From assembly GCA_003669585.1 (NCBI GenBank), contig QWOQ01000015.1, forward strand, positions 124,001 to 188,000: 64,000 nt of DNA. Direction: 5' to 3'. Below the pieces are notes generated by a model. It searched no databases and was not told the DNA's origin. It was given only the letters and a program-made list of their open reading frames with translations. The stretch comes from Planctomycetota bacterium (GTDB lineage: Bacteria; Planctomycetota; Planctomycetia; Pirellulales; UBA1268). Shown piece after piece: positions 46,254 through 55,776 of the stretch; positions within the stretch are counted from its first letter, which is position 1, and each line of letters begins with the position of its first letter. The translations under genes and the position numbers were made by a program.

Positions 46254-48032
46254 TTAGTCATCAAAAGGGCGGCGAACCTTGCGGTCGGGATCAGGAGAAG
46301 ATGGTTTCGGTTGAGGCTTTGATTTTTTTGTATCGCTTGGAATCGTGGCTGACTCAGAGTCTTCGGATTCGGCCATTTCCTGTTTCTCGCGCCACGGCTT
46401 GCCGGCCTCGTAGTTTGTCAGTTCATTTTGTAACTGTTTTTGAACTTCACTCTTTACGTCGCTTGCCTCTACCGCTTTTGCACTGTATTTTTTCGCTTCT
46501 TCAAAATCCCCTGTCTCGGCGTATCCCGCAGCAAGAGTGCTGATAATGTGAGCTTCTTTCCATTCAGTTTGCTCACAAGCTTTTGTCGCCAGTTCGATGG
46601 CTCGTTTTCCATCGCGAAGAGCATCGTCGGGGGATGTGGAAAGCAGCCAAGACAGATTGTTGAGCACTCCAGAATCAAGAGGTTTCAGTTGAAGTGCTTT
46701 TTCAAGGTCGACAATGGCTTCTTCGTGGTTTCCGATTGAAATCAGAGCATCGCTGCGGCCTCGGCGACTGGCAAATTGTGCGTCATCGAGTTCAATGGCT
46801 CGTGAAAATCTTCGGATCGCCTCTCGCGGCTGTTTTGCCGCCAGATAAAGCATTCCAAGCTGACCAGCGAGAAGCGGATCATCTAGATTCTGTGCCGCAA
46901 GTTTTTGGAAGTCGCGAATTGCCGAAGCGTAATCGTTGGCGTCGGCCGCAATTAATCCACGTAGTTCGAGAGCTGCAGGATGATCGGGAAATTTCTCAAG
47001 CACCTGTTCGAGATCTTGCTTTGCGCTGTCGGTATCGCCAGCCTGCTGATGAATTCTTGCTCGAAGCACGAGTGGAATCGCGTCATTGGGTTCAAGCTGT
47101 ATTGCCTTTTCCAGATCAGCAAGCGCCTTCGGGCTCTCTCCCCGAAGTGCCAGAACTCTTGCTCGTTGCAGACGAGGGCCGCTCGAATCGGGCTCGAGCT
47201 CTACAGCGCGGTCAAAACTTTTCTCTGCATCATCAAGTTTTTCAAGCATGAGTTGCGCCATGCCGAGCGCTTCGTGCAGGCCGGCATCTTTCGGATCTTC
47301 CTCGATCGCCACCCCAAGATCGGCAATCGCCTTTTCAAATTCGTCACCGAGCAGATGAAAGAGACCGCGTGATCGACGAATATCTTTGTCGCGTGGTGCC
47401 AGTTCCACAGCTTTGTCGTAATCAGATTGCCGGCTTTCACGATCCTCTTCGAGATCGCCTCGGAGCACATGAGCCTGTGCCATCTGGAGATTGTCGTTGG
47501 CCACTAATTCAAGTGCAGAATCAACGGCCTTTTTTGCCCGCTGGAGATCACCGCCAGGAAGTCGCTCAAGTTTTGCGATCATCAGATGTGCTTCACCGAG
47601 TTTTGGATCTCGTGAGATCGCCTCATCAAGATCTCGTAAGGCATACTTTCGCATTCTTGGCCACTGCTCGTTGGGTGAGGGCGGATCAAAAATCGCTTCT
47701 ACGACCATGCCTGCTCGATCAACAAGCGTGCCGGTATAGAGATCCTCGGCAAACTGCTTCGAATCTTTTGGAAGCCCCTTTTTGATTGCGGTTTTGCACA
47801 GTTCGAGGACTCGGTCAAAATCCTCAAGATTTTGTGAAGAGAGCTTGGCGTCAATGGCTGCATCCAAGTCGGGCTGGCCTGCATCACCTTCAAGAGAATC
47901 GTCTTGGGCAGCCATTGCCTTCAGAACGAAAAAGTTGCAAGAAGGACCGTTGAACGTTGCGATCGAAAACGTCCCCATCACCAAACATGAGGCAATCGAT
48001 CGAAACGAGTGCAATCTGAATGATCTCATCAC
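46254..48032 (-). CDS. Secreted TPR-repeat protein
   Basis: After a signal sequence (SIASCLVMGTFSIATFNG) the protein holds at least ten tetratricopeptide repeats, from about residue 95 to 520. Good examples are AVELAPRDKDIRRSRGLFHLL, FDRAVELEPDSSGPRLQRARV and LEKAIQLEPNDAIPLVLRARI. The C-terminal 70 residues are Lys/Ser/Glu/Pro-rich. TPR arrays mediate protein-protein contacts; here the protein is exported, so it probably acts in the periplasm. Partner unknown. It is convergent with the metzincin-like gene and 186 bp from the ABC-2 operon. Confidence 0.92.
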   Translation of the reverse strand: MMRSFRLHSFRSIASCLVMGTFSIATFNGPSCNFFVLKAMAAQDDSLEGDAGQPDLDAAIDAKLSSQNLEDFDRVLELCKTAIKKGLPKDSKQFAEDLYTGTLVDRAGMVVEAIFDPPSPNEQWPRMRKYALRDLDEAISRDPKLGEAHLMIAKLERLPGGDLQRAKKAVDSALELVANDNLQMAQAHVLRGDLEEDRESRQSDYDKAVELAPRDKDIRRSRGLFHLLGDEFEKAIADLGVAIEEDPKDAGLHEALGMAQLMLEKLDDAEKSFDRAVELEPDSSGPRLQRARVLALRGESPKALADLEKAIQLEPNDAIPLVLRARIHQQAGDTDSAKQDLEQVLEKFPDHPAALELRGLIAADANDYASAIRDFQKLAAQNLDDPLLAGQLGMLYLAAKQPREAIRRFSRAIELDDAQFASRRGRSDALISIGNHEEAIVDLEKALQLKPLDSGVLNNLSWLLSTSPDDALRDGKRAIELATKACEQTEWKEAHIISTLAAGYAETGDFEEAKKYSAKAVEASDVKSEVQKQLQNELTNYEAGKPWREKQEMAESEDSESATIPSDTKKSKPQPKPSSPDPDRKVRRPFDD

Positions 48033-48218
48033 AAATGCTCCCTGCGCTACGAAAATATTCGTAGCGGTTGATTTTTTCTCAATTCGTTGTTTATGAAATT
48101 CACATTCCCGTCAGCAGTATCAGTCCTCCATCGATTCACCGCAATGCGAAAGCGACAGCGGACAAAAGTCCTGCGGAAAAGAGTTTTCTTCGGGTGTTGG
48201 GCAGTCTGAACGTCTTGA

Positions 48219-49049
48219 CTAGAGGGGAGCCGGAAGATCGCGATTGGCAAAAATGATCGTTCCAAGTGCGTAGGCTGCGACACCAATTCCTAATAAAATT
48301 CCATCGTAGAGCAAAAGAATTTGCCAGGCGTGATCAGGATCGGCAACGAACTGTTGTGGTTCAAATGCATTGAGTACCGAGAGATAGCCCGCGAATCCCC
48401 AGGTGGAACTCATTCTGCCGACAAGTTTGGCAAGAATTGAGAAGACGTGAAAGCCGCACATCATGCCGATCGTGCGCCATCGGTAGCTGTCTGCTGCAGA
48501 AATGCATGCCGTGAGCCCTGCCGTGCAGAACATGAGCCCAAACACATTTGCGACTGCTGGAATGAAAAGACGTGGATCGACTTTTCCGCTCCATGGACCA
48601 AATGTCAAACCTGACCATAGTCCAAAATAAAGTACCGCGCAGAGAAGGGCCGCGGCACTGGTCGTAGCAATTGCCTGAGTGATATAAACGGCGGTCCTGC
48701 TTACCGGTTGAGCGAGGACCATTTCCATGGTGCCTCGTTCCAGTTGGCCCGATACCGCATCACTTCCCCGAGTAATTCCCCAGACCGTTGCCGCAAGAAC
48801 GACCACTGGATCGACCAACGCAAGTGCCACGCGACCGGAATGGGTTGCTATATCAGCAAAGGGAACGCTCGACAGACGCTGCCAATTCTTAGGAATTGCG
48901 CGAAGTAACACATCTTGAAATGCGGACATTTCGATCTGCGACGAAAGCCAGATATAGATCCAAGGAAATACCAGCCAAAGCACCGAAAGACTCAAAACGA
49001 GTCCTCGTTGATCCCCCCAACTTTTTCGCCAAAGCGCAGTGTTCCACAT
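48219..49049 (-). CDS. ABC-2 type transporter permease
   Basis: A 276-residue membrane protein with about six helices (LSLSVLWLVFPWIYIWL, VVVLAATVWGITRG, ALLCAVLYFGLWSGL, FGLMFCTAGLTACIS). Between the second and third helices GQLERGTMEMVLAQPVSRTAVY is the typical coupling-helix segment of ABC-2 permeases. It follows the ATPase gene by 9 bp and clearly forms one transporter with it. Such transporters export drugs, polysaccharide or Na+; the substrate here is unknown. Confidence 0.92.
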   Translation of the reverse strand: MWNTALWRKSWGDQRGLVLSLSVLWLVFPWIYIWLSSQIEMSAFQDVLLRAIPKNWQRLSSVPFADIATHSGRVALALVDPVVVLAATVWGITRGSDAVSGQLERGTMEMVLAQPVSRTAVYITQAIATTSAAALLCAVLYFGLWSGLTFGPWSGKVDPRLFIPAVANVFGLMFCTAGLTACISAADSYRWRTIGMMCGFHVFSILAKLVGRMSSTWGFAGYLSVLNAFEPQQFVADPDHAWQILLLYDGILLGIGVAAYALGTIIFANRDLPAPL

Positions 49050-49058
49050 AGGATCAGT

Positions 49059-50006
49059 TCAAACGTGAGTGTGATGAAAAGTATCAGAAGAAGATGCGTG
49101 TAGAGGCGTATTTACAATCTCTGTCGCGATCCCGACGCTTCGGTGAAACTGATCGTAGATTGCGGATAGACCGACCGGTTCGATGGTCACTTCATCGATG
49201 GAAAGCGTCGCGAGCCAACCAAGAATCGGTGAAAGTTCATTGGAAGCCTCAAGCACAATGCGGTCTGATGTTCGAGAAATGCAAGAGACGCGGGATTCGA
49301 GTTCGTGTGGAATCGTACCAAAAGGACCAGTGAGCCGCGCCCGAATCCGATGACGCTTTCGCAAGAGCGCAATCGACTGCTCATGCACCAGCGCACCAGA
49401 TCTTAGAATCACAACTCGATCGCAGGTTTCTTCAACCTCCGAAAGCACGTGTGAAGAAAAAATAACGGTGCGGCCAGCGGCCTGTGATTCTCGCACCAAC
49501 GTGAGCACTTCTGCTCGCGCCGTAGGGTCGAGGTTGGCCGTTGGCTCATCGAGAACTATCAATTCGCAGTCGGTTGCAAGAACTGCCGCCAACGCGAGTT
49601 TCTGGCGCATACCAGTACTCATTCTCGCGACTTGACGGGTGAGGTCGAGTTCGAGTCGATCTGCAATACGGATCGCAGACTGCTCGTGCGAACCTGTTCG
49701 AAGTCGAGAAAAAAATGAAAGTACCTGCCTTCCGTTCATTCGCCGAAAGAGTCGGGCTTCTCCGGGAAGATACGCAGTGTGTTTTCGAACCTCAAGCGAC
49801 TGAGATCGACAGTCAAACCCTACGACCGTTGCCGAGCCTGAAGTCGGTTTGATGTAGCCCATCAACAGACGAAGAAGCGTCGTTTTTCCAGCGCCGTTTG
49901 GGCCTAAAAGTCCAAAAACCTCTCCGCTGCGAACCCCCAGAGTGCAATCAGAAAGCGCATGGGTTGCCGGATAATGTTTAGACAGATGCGTGGTCTGAAC
50001 AATCAT
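49059..50006 (-). CDS. ABC transporter ATP-binding protein (ABC-2 partner)
   Basis: ATPase with Walker A LLGPNGAGKTTLLRLLMG, signature MSTGMRQKLALA, Walker B ELIVLDEPTANLDP and H-loop FSSHVLSEVEETCDR. The extra C-terminal 90 residues beyond the ATPase domain are usual for DrrA/CcmA-type proteins. It is the first gene of the pair with the permease. The long gap upstream (195 bp) suggests its own promoter. Confidence 0.95.
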   Translation of the reverse strand: MIVQTTHLSKHYPATHALSDCTLGVRSGEVFGLLGPNGAGKTTLLRLLMGYIKPTSGSATVVGFDCRSQSLEVRKHTAYLPGEARLFRRMNGRQVLSFFSRLRTGSHEQSAIRIADRLELDLTRQVARMSTGMRQKLALAAVLATDCELIVLDEPTANLDPTARAEVLTLVRESQAAGRTVIFSSHVLSEVEETCDRVVILRSGALVHEQSIALLRKRHRIRARLTGPFGTIPHELESRVSCISRTSDRIVLEASNELSPILGWLATLSIDEVTIEPVGLSAIYDQFHRSVGIATEIVNTPLHASSSDTFHHTHV

Positions 50007-50201
50007 TTGTCAAAACATCCCCAAGAAAGACTTTGAGCATCACCTAGGGCACACGCTTTTTGGCGGTCGCCAAGTGGAATGGCATCAGAAAAAACAACGA
50101 CTCCACTGTAGGAGCATGCGACAGGACTCGCCAGACGCACGGGATCAAAAAGCTTATTTCTATCGGAAACAAAAGTTCAAAATGAACTGTCCGGCACGAG
50201 T

Positions 50202-51062
50202 TCAACCGAATAGTTGCCATTCGCGCCCAAAGTAATAGGCGGCCAGCAGGAACCCAATGGCAGCCACTCCATGCCGAACCAGGGCAGCTGGAATTCTGCG
50301 TGCAAGCACAGATCCTACCAATCCGCCAGCAAGTGAACCACAGGCCATAACACCCACGCTTGGCCAATGGACATTGCTCAACCCAGCAAATGATCCGAGT
50401 ACAAAAAGGCCTGCGGCAGTTCCGTTGACCGCGGTTGCCAGTTCATTTTTGACGGAGTTCAGTCTGTGAATGTCTCCCAGGCGGGCCATACCGAGGGAAG
50501 CGAGCATCAGAATGCCGATGCCCGCACCAAAATAGCCCCCGTACACTGCAATCAAAAACTGTGAACATGCCATCCAAGCAAGAGAACGTTGAGAAAGTGA
50601 ATCCCGATTGAGGAGATCATTGTTTTCACAACTGCTTGTTGAGGAGCGAACTGAAAGCGATGAGATCCAAGGCTGTAAAGCAAAAAGAATTGCTGCTAAG
50701 AGAACCAGCCACGGTACCAATCTATTAAAACTCGATGAAGGCAGACCGATCAGAGCAACGGAACCAAGAAGTGCTCCAGTAATGCTCGGCACGAGCAGCC
50801 ATCTCGACCACTCGGGAGTTGCGCGACGTTCATCGCGGTAGGCCCATGCGGCGGTGAGGGCTCCTGGCCAGAGACCTATCGTGCTTGTGGTGTTTGCAGT
50901 CACCATGCCGCCGGGAATATCCGAAAGCATCGCTCCCAAAACAGGAAATGTCAGCAGCGTGCCGCCACCAGCCACCGAGTTGACCGCAGCACCACAAAAA
51001 GAGACTGTTGCCAGAAGGATTGCATCCAGAATCAGATTGATCGCTTGTTCCTCACCATTCAT
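50202..51062 (-). CDS. TauE/SafE family permease
   Basis: A 286-residue membrane protein with about eight helices, beginning AILLATVSFCGAAVNSVAGGGTLLTFP, the hallmark N-terminal glycine-rich repeat of TauE/SafE (sulfite or organosulfonate export). The second half repeats it (FLIAVYGGYFGAGIGILML, GGLVGSVLARRIP). Its ATG overlaps the stop of the CHAT-like gene by 4 bp, an unusual partner. Sulfite export could link to sulfate reduction elsewhere in the window, but this is inference. Confidence 0.9.
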   Translation of the reverse strand: MNGEEQAINLILDAILLATVSFCGAAVNSVAGGGTLLTFPVLGAMLSDIPGGMVTANTTSTIGLWPGALTAAWAYRDERRATPEWSRWLLVPSITGALLGSVALIGLPSSSFNRLVPWLVLLAAILFALQPWISSLSVRSSTSSCENNDLLNRDSLSQRSLAWMACSQFLIAVYGGYFGAGIGILMLASLGMARLGDIHRLNSVKNELATAVNGTAAGLFVLGSFAGLSNVHWPSVGVMACGSLAGGLVGSVLARRIPAALVRHGVAAIGFLLAAYYFGREWQLFG

Positions 51063-54000
51063 GGCGCATCATCCGGCACTCCAGCAGGAGGTTTTCGCGG
51101 TGCGACGCGGCCGGGCCGACCGGGGCGATCTGGTTTGGCAGGAGGTTTGTCATCGTTCATGTCGTCAGCGGCATCCTTTTTCACAGGGGGTTTGTTCGGA
51201 ATTTGGATCACTGGCGCTGCCATTGGTTTGGCGACTGCTGGTATGACGTCCGGAGGAAGAGAATAGATCCCCTGACCGCAATCGGCCAGAAGATAACCCG
51301 CCCAGAAAAGTGGGTGAGATGCGTCGGCAGGAATACAACGAGGGTCAATCTTCATTCGGGGTTCGAGTTGTAGGTCTGGTTCCTCGTCAATGACAATCGA
51401 GACCGATCGCTGCCAGCTTTCTGACGCAGGCGTATCGCCCGTTGAAGCATCACGCAGAAATTCTTCGATGAGATCGACGGTTATTTTCCCTCCCATTCGC
51501 CAACGAGACACGATGGCCGTGCGTGCTCCAGAGGCGAGAAGATCGGTAACGGCCATAAAAATATCAGATCCCAGAGGCGCTGTTGTCTTTGAGTTTGATC
51601 CTGGTAGCAGCGGTTGCATTCCAGGAAGAATCACTCGTACCGGATGTTTTCGAGGCGACGATAACCACATACCAAAAGTCATTCCCTGCCGATCCTGTGC
51701 AGAAGGCACCATTGGTCTTGCAACGACTGGGCCTTCGCCAACAAGTTCGTCAAGGACCAGAAGAGATTCCACAACGGAACCGACCAATGGTAGTGGCAGA
51801 CTTTTTTCATGAACAGGAAGAGGAAATACTCGATCAAGTGAACGTCTGAGTCGATCCAAATTCTCTTGGGCAATTTCGGGCGCATCACCACGAAAAAGTT
51901 TTCCCGAGCAGAGGCCCATAACGCCGCCGCCTCTGGTGGGCGTGAACTTCATCACCGCTGTGCCGGCAGTCGGACTGTACCGAACTCGACAGCAATCACG
52001 AAGCAATTCTTTGTGATCCCCTGTGCCCACGGGCAAAAGTTCAAATGGCAAGCACCAAAGCAATCCATCCGGAATGATCACAAGTTCGTCGATATTCTCG
52101 GCAAGGGAGACTTTTGAATTTTCAAAGAGAAGTTCCGAGATTTTTTCTGCGTGTGAACGCCATCGAGATTTTTCGAGTCGCTCAGTTGAAATCGATGCAA
52201 CGGTGTTGCCCACTCCCAGCTCTTTAAACAGAGCCACAATTTCTTCAGTCAGCAGCTTTGTATTTTTTATCTGCCAGAGTGCGGTGCGATCATTACTTTG
52301 AAGAACACCGGTCAAACCAGAGGAAATCCAGTAAAAAGAGAGCATCAACTGTCCCTTTTGAAGACGCCGTCGTACTTCAACAGGAGGCCCTCGTGGTGGA
52401 AAAGTAACTGGTATGGGATCGCGTCCAGAAGCAATGCTTGTCAGAAACTGAGTTCGTTGACGTGACACATCGGCGAAACGTTTCCATCGCTGCACATTTC
52501 CAGGCAATGAACCATCTGCATTTCCTGCCTGTGCGGCTTGCGTGATCGTCGCCGACATCTCGGTGCGCAGGGTATTGAATTCCTGGTCGATCTGCGCCAA
52601 TTGAGGAACCCTTGCCAAAATGCCGCCTCGTTGCAGAAGTGCTTGTGGGTCGAGATCCTCAGGGTTTCCGAAGAGCCATTCCGTATTTATTCGTCTGCCT
52701 CCGAGAGGCTGGGCCGAAAGCCATCGTGAACGCAACATTGCGTCACCGGCGATAAGAAAAGCTTCGTTGTTTCGACTGTCTCGGCGCAACGCAGCAACCA
52801 TCCATGCATCGAAGGCTTCAAGACGAGGAGTCGACGTCGTCGTGATCGTGCCGAGCGGATCAAGAGATTGTTCCCGCACAGTTGGATCGGCCAGCAGTTC
52901 AGAAAAACGTTCATCGGCCTCGCGGTCCGAAAGAGATCCAGAACCTGACACGAATATTTCCAGAAGGCGTTCGGTACGAAAAAGTTTGACATTGTGAGGG
53001 GATTGAATCAGACATGCTTTTGCCAGTTCACGATCCCCGTTGTCGGTTGCTCCCTGAAGAAAAAAAACAAGGCTCTTGGCATAGCTCGTTTTGAATCCAA
53101 TCAACCCGCGTCCCATGTCGCCTCGGAGCGTTCGGGAATCGATCTCTAAAAGTGCCGCGTCCGCAGAACGGATGTCGCCGAGGAGCGCACTGGTCTCAGC
53201 TTTCATGGCGAGGAGCCGCAGCCTGAGCGCTGGGAGGTTGGTGCGAGCCCATAGTGCGGCGGCTTCAATCGAAGGAGGAGTTCCTGGCGAACCCGCAGCC
53301 AAATGAGCGATTTGAACGTATCGAAACGCCTCTTCCAGTGCTCTGGTATCACCGTAATTCGCGGCGACATACGTGGCTTCTTCAAAATACTTTACTGCCG
53401 CTGCTGCGGCGTCACGATCCATGGCGATGCGGCCCAAAACAATCAGCCCCCACGCCGTGAGAGGGTGGTCAAATTGGCCTCCCACCAGCAGGCCGCGTTC
53501 GAGCAGCGGGATTGCCTGATCCGATTTTCCTTGTGCCCATGAGGCTGTTCCGAGGGCGATGTCAATCCATGATTGCGACCAGTGATTTGGTGGAGCAGGC
53601 CGACGGGAAAGTGCACGAGCCGCCTGGTCCAGCGAATCGTTTGTTCGCGCCAGTGGTCCTAAGAGATCGCCACGACGGTAGAGACTCACAACGGTCGAAC
53701 GGATAATTTCCTGTGGTCGAATTGGAAAACTAAACGGCGCAGAAAGCACCCCCCCTTTTTGTAAAACTTTCTGCGGATCGGCTTCACCTTGCCGGATCAA
53801 CATGGTGTCTGGAATTATCGCTGCGACACTATTGCGTGCGCTGCGGCCCCACGCCGTGATTGGTGCACTTCCCATCGCTCGCAAATTCTGATCAGGAAAT
53901 TGTACGGCCAGCATCCAATCGGCATGCGCAGCACTGAGCAAAAGCGATTCATCGTAAGCGGCTACCGCCTGACGCATTTGTCCCAGTTCGTAGTGGCACT

Positions 54001-54340
54001 CCCCAACAACCATTGCACTTGCGATGGCATCAATCCATCGCTGCTGGCCAGCCTTGATGCCGCCTGAATATTCGGCGGTAGCCATTTGAAGTGCTCCGGA
54101 ATAGTTTCCCTGTGAGAGTTCCGCCAGTGCCATATCGTAGGCCGGAGATGGAACCGTTTTGCCCCCACGCGGAGCCCCGATCCCTGGCGCAAGAATTGTC
54201 TGCGCGAACAAAAACTCAGATTGAATTACAAGCAAAGCCGTAACCGTGAAACAAATGCACACCGCCACCCAATCGCGAACTCGATTGCGTTCACGGCCTT
54301 GTGTTCCAACATAAATCAGTTCGAGATGCAGTTGAGACAT
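51059..54340 (-). CDS. TPR protein with degenerate CHAT (caspase-like) domain
   Basis: A 1,093-residue protein with an N-terminal membrane segment or signal (VAVCICFTVTALLVIQS). Helical repeats of TPR type follow (residues ~60-450, for example AELSQGNYSGALQMATAEYSGG). The C-terminal third resembles a CHAT domain: ISELLFENSKVSL...ELVIIPDGLLWCLPFELLPVG, then VRYSPTAGTAVM and AVTDLLASGARTAIVSRWRMG near the end. The expected catalytic Cys/His are absent: the strand that should read LSACxTG is ILPGMQP. A Pro/Lys-rich tail ends the chain. It overlaps the TauE-like gene by 4 bp, so both are co-translated. Confidence 0.78.
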   Translation of the reverse strand: MSQLHLELIYVGTQGRERNRVRDWVAVCICFTVTALLVIQSEFLFAQTILAPGIGAPRGGKTVPSPAYDMALAELSQGNYSGALQMATAEYSGGIKAGQQRWIDAIASAMVVGECHYELGQMRQAVAAYDESLLLSAAHADWMLAVQFPDQNLRAMGSAPITAWGRSARNSVAAIIPDTMLIRQGEADPQKVLQKGGVLSAPFSFPIRPQEIIRSTVVSLYRRGDLLGPLARTNDSLDQAARALSRRPAPPNHWSQSWIDIALGTASWAQGKSDQAIPLLERGLLVGGQFDHPLTAWGLIVLGRIAMDRDAAAAAVKYFEEATYVAANYGDTRALEEAFRYVQIAHLAAGSPGTPPSIEAAALWARTNLPALRLRLLAMKAETSALLGDIRSADAALLEIDSRTLRGDMGRGLIGFKTSYAKSLVFFLQGATDNGDRELAKACLIQSPHNVKLFRTERLLEIFVSGSGSLSDREADERFSELLADPTVREQSLDPLGTITTTSTPRLEAFDAWMVAALRRDSRNNEAFLIAGDAMLRSRWLSAQPLGGRRINTEWLFGNPEDLDPQALLQRGGILARVPQLAQIDQEFNTLRTEMSATITQAAQAGNADGSLPGNVQRWKRFADVSRQRTQFLTSIASGRDPIPVTFPPRGPPVEVRRRLQKGQLMLSFYWISSGLTGVLQSNDRTALWQIKNTKLLTEEIVALFKELGVGNTVASISTERLEKSRWRSHAEKISELLFENSKVSLAENIDELVIIPDGLLWCLPFELLPVGTGDHKELLRDCCRVRYSPTAGTAVMKFTPTRGGGVMGLCSGKLFRGDAPEIAQENLDRLRRSLDRVFPLPVHEKSLPLPLVGSVVESLLVLDELVGEGPVVARPMVPSAQDRQGMTFGMWLSSPRKHPVRVILPGMQPLLPGSNSKTTAPLGSDIFMAVTDLLASGARTAIVSRWRMGGKITVDLIEEFLRDASTGDTPASESWQRSVSIVIDEEPDLQLEPRMKIDPRCIPADASHPLFWAGYLLADCGQGIYSLPPDVIPAVAKPMAAPVIQIPNKPPVKKDAADDMNDDKPPAKPDRPGRPGRVAPRKPPAGVPDDAP

Positions 54341-54758
54341 TCGATTTCTTTTATTTTAGAAAATGTCAAAAAAGAATCGACTTTCTAAAGACGCCTCTGA
54401 CCACCGGTGCTGCTGCTTGCGATGCAGGGTTGAGCAAGGAATCCATTCTAGAGAAGTCTTCCTCAACAACGCGACAACGCGTGACGGGCGTCCATAAAAG
54501 CGTTTTGGAAACAGAATCCAAGCATCGACTCTGATCGAATCCGCGAGAAAGTCCCTTCTATGGATCTTTTTTCTCGAAGTTGAATCGCTCGATGTAAAAA
54601 TAGGATGACTGGTGAACTTTATGAGCGTTCCAAAATAAGGATTCAATGGGTTAACCAAAGTTTGACGGTTCTGCGGGCCGATATTCCAAATACCGCCTCT
54701 CGAGCGATCCGGTCCACGACGATGCGATTCATCGTGAAAATTGAAAATGAGGAAGACC
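54341..54758. other. Intergenic region between CHAT-like and small lipoprotein genes
   Basis: A 418-bp gap between divergent genes. Short frames on both strands (for example 54356-54787, minus) encode no recognisable protein. No tRNA-like structure or strong hairpin; it should hold two promoters. Confidence 0.4.
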
Positions 54759-55010
54759 ATGAAGAACTCCTGCCGCAAGTGGAACAACCAGTTTCGATGG
54801 TCTGCGCTTGTGGGCCTCGCTGGCGTAGCGATCAGCAGTGCCGGTTGTCAGGTGGATATTGGAGGTCAGACACTTCCCAGTGCCTACTACCTGCAGGACG
54901 ATATTCAGTACTTCCCAGCCGGACCCGAGTTTAAGCTCTCCAAAGAAGCTGCGGCCCTCCAGGCGTATCAGAAAGAAACTGCTGAATCGGGAGATGCTGG
55001 CGATCGCTAG
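54759..55010 (+). CDS. Small lipoprotein-like planctomycete protein
   Basis: The 83-residue protein has a basic N-terminus (MKNSCRKWNNQFRW), a hydrophobic segment (SALVGLAGVAISSAGC) ending in a lipobox-like SAGC, then the sequence QVDIGGQTLPSAYYLQDDIQYFPAGPEFKL and a helical tail. The Gly-Gly-Gln-Thr-Leu-Pro-Ser stretch with Tyr/Asp repeats recurs, from memory, in other planctomycete exported proteins; the family has no known function. ATG 54759 has GAGGAAG 5-6 bp upstream; upstream in-frame TTG 54741 and ATG 54747 are less well placed. Probably membrane-anchored. Confidence 0.75.
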   Translation: MKNSCRKWNNQFRWSALVGLAGVAISSAGCQVDIGGQTLPSAYYLQDDIQYFPAGPEFKLSKEAAALQAYQKETAESGDAGDR

Positions 55011-55175
55011 ACGAATGAAGTTTGAGGCTTTCGTCGATTGCATTGCCGGGCGAGCCGCTTCTGAAAAGGAACAGAACTGCTGAAAGTTCGATTTTCCGGC
55101 GGTTTTAGGGAGTTCTCAAATCGCCATTGGCCCTCAAGGTTGCAAATGGCAAGACTATCGTTAGACTCTCCGCCC

Positions 55176-55222
55176 GTGGGTTGACGGCCCGAAAACTTTG
55201 GTCAAAATAAGTTTTCTGTGGG
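55176..55222 (+). promoter_or_regulatory. Candidate mraZ promoter with two GTGGGTT boxes
   Basis: GTGGGTTGACG (55176-) contains a good -35 (TTGACG, 55181-55186); a -10-like CAAAAT follows 16 bp later (55203-55208). A second GTGGGTT lies at 55218-55224, exactly 42 bp from the first. MraZ proteins are known to bind TGGG-type repeats upstream of their own gene, so autoregulation is plausible. Spacing differs from the usual close tandem repeats, so confidence is low. Confidence 0.4.
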
Positions 55223-55290
55223 TTTTCAGCCCCGATCAAAGGCAAGCAAATAGAGTTTGCTGGACGGGGAGCCTTCAATGCAGCGTATTT

Positions 55291-55776
55291 ATGGCCGGTG
55301 GAACAGATCTTCTGATTGGCGAATTTGTGCGATCGTTCGACGATCGACACAGACTTGCGATTCCACCAGAGCTTGCGTCACCGCTGATGGCTGGAGGTCG
55401 CAAGTGCGCACTCGCCAAGGAACGTCAAGGCTGCCTGTCGATTTGGACGCAGTCGGAATGGAAGCTGCAAGTCGAATCGGCGGTCGATGTGCTCCGAGCC
55501 AAATGGAAAGCGGGACTGCTTGTTCAGCGTTCATCGCAGGTTCAGGATGTGGGAAGATTGCTCTCAACGCGTCATCGGTGGGTGTCGCTCGCGGGAAGAG
55601 GCAGACTGGTTGTTCCAGAAGGTTTTCGAGAATTTCTGGGAGTCGAACCGGGCGGCACTGTGATCGTGGTTGGAGCGGCGGTGTGCATCGAACTGTGGCA
55701 GCCGTCGGCATGGCACGCTTTTATCACTGCGGAAATGCCGCAGTTCCGCCAACAACTCGGCGAACTCATTGGCTGA
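55291..55776 (+). CDS. mraZ: MraZ-type transcriptional regulator (orphan)
   Basis: Two SpoVT/AbrB-like halves are visible, as in MraZ: GEFVRSFDDRHRLAIPPELASPL and VSLAGRGRLVVPEGFREFLGV. The total of 161 residues from ATG 55291 fits the family. MraZ controls the division and cell-wall (dcw) cluster and normally precedes rsmH/mraW. Here the next gene is 590 bp away and is a thioredoxin-NHL protein, so mraZ stands alone. Planctomycetes lack FtsZ and have a scattered dcw cluster. Upstream GTGGGTT boxes support autoregulation. The start lacks a strong ribosome-binding site. Confidence 0.88.
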   Translation: MAGGTDLLIGEFVRSFDDRHRLAIPPELASPLMAGGRKCALAKERQGCLSIWTQSEWKLQVESAVDVLRAKWKAGLLVQRSSQVQDVGRLLSTRHRWVSLAGRGRLVVPEGFREFLGVEPGGTVIVVGAAVCIELWQPSAWHAFITAEMPQFRQQLGELIG

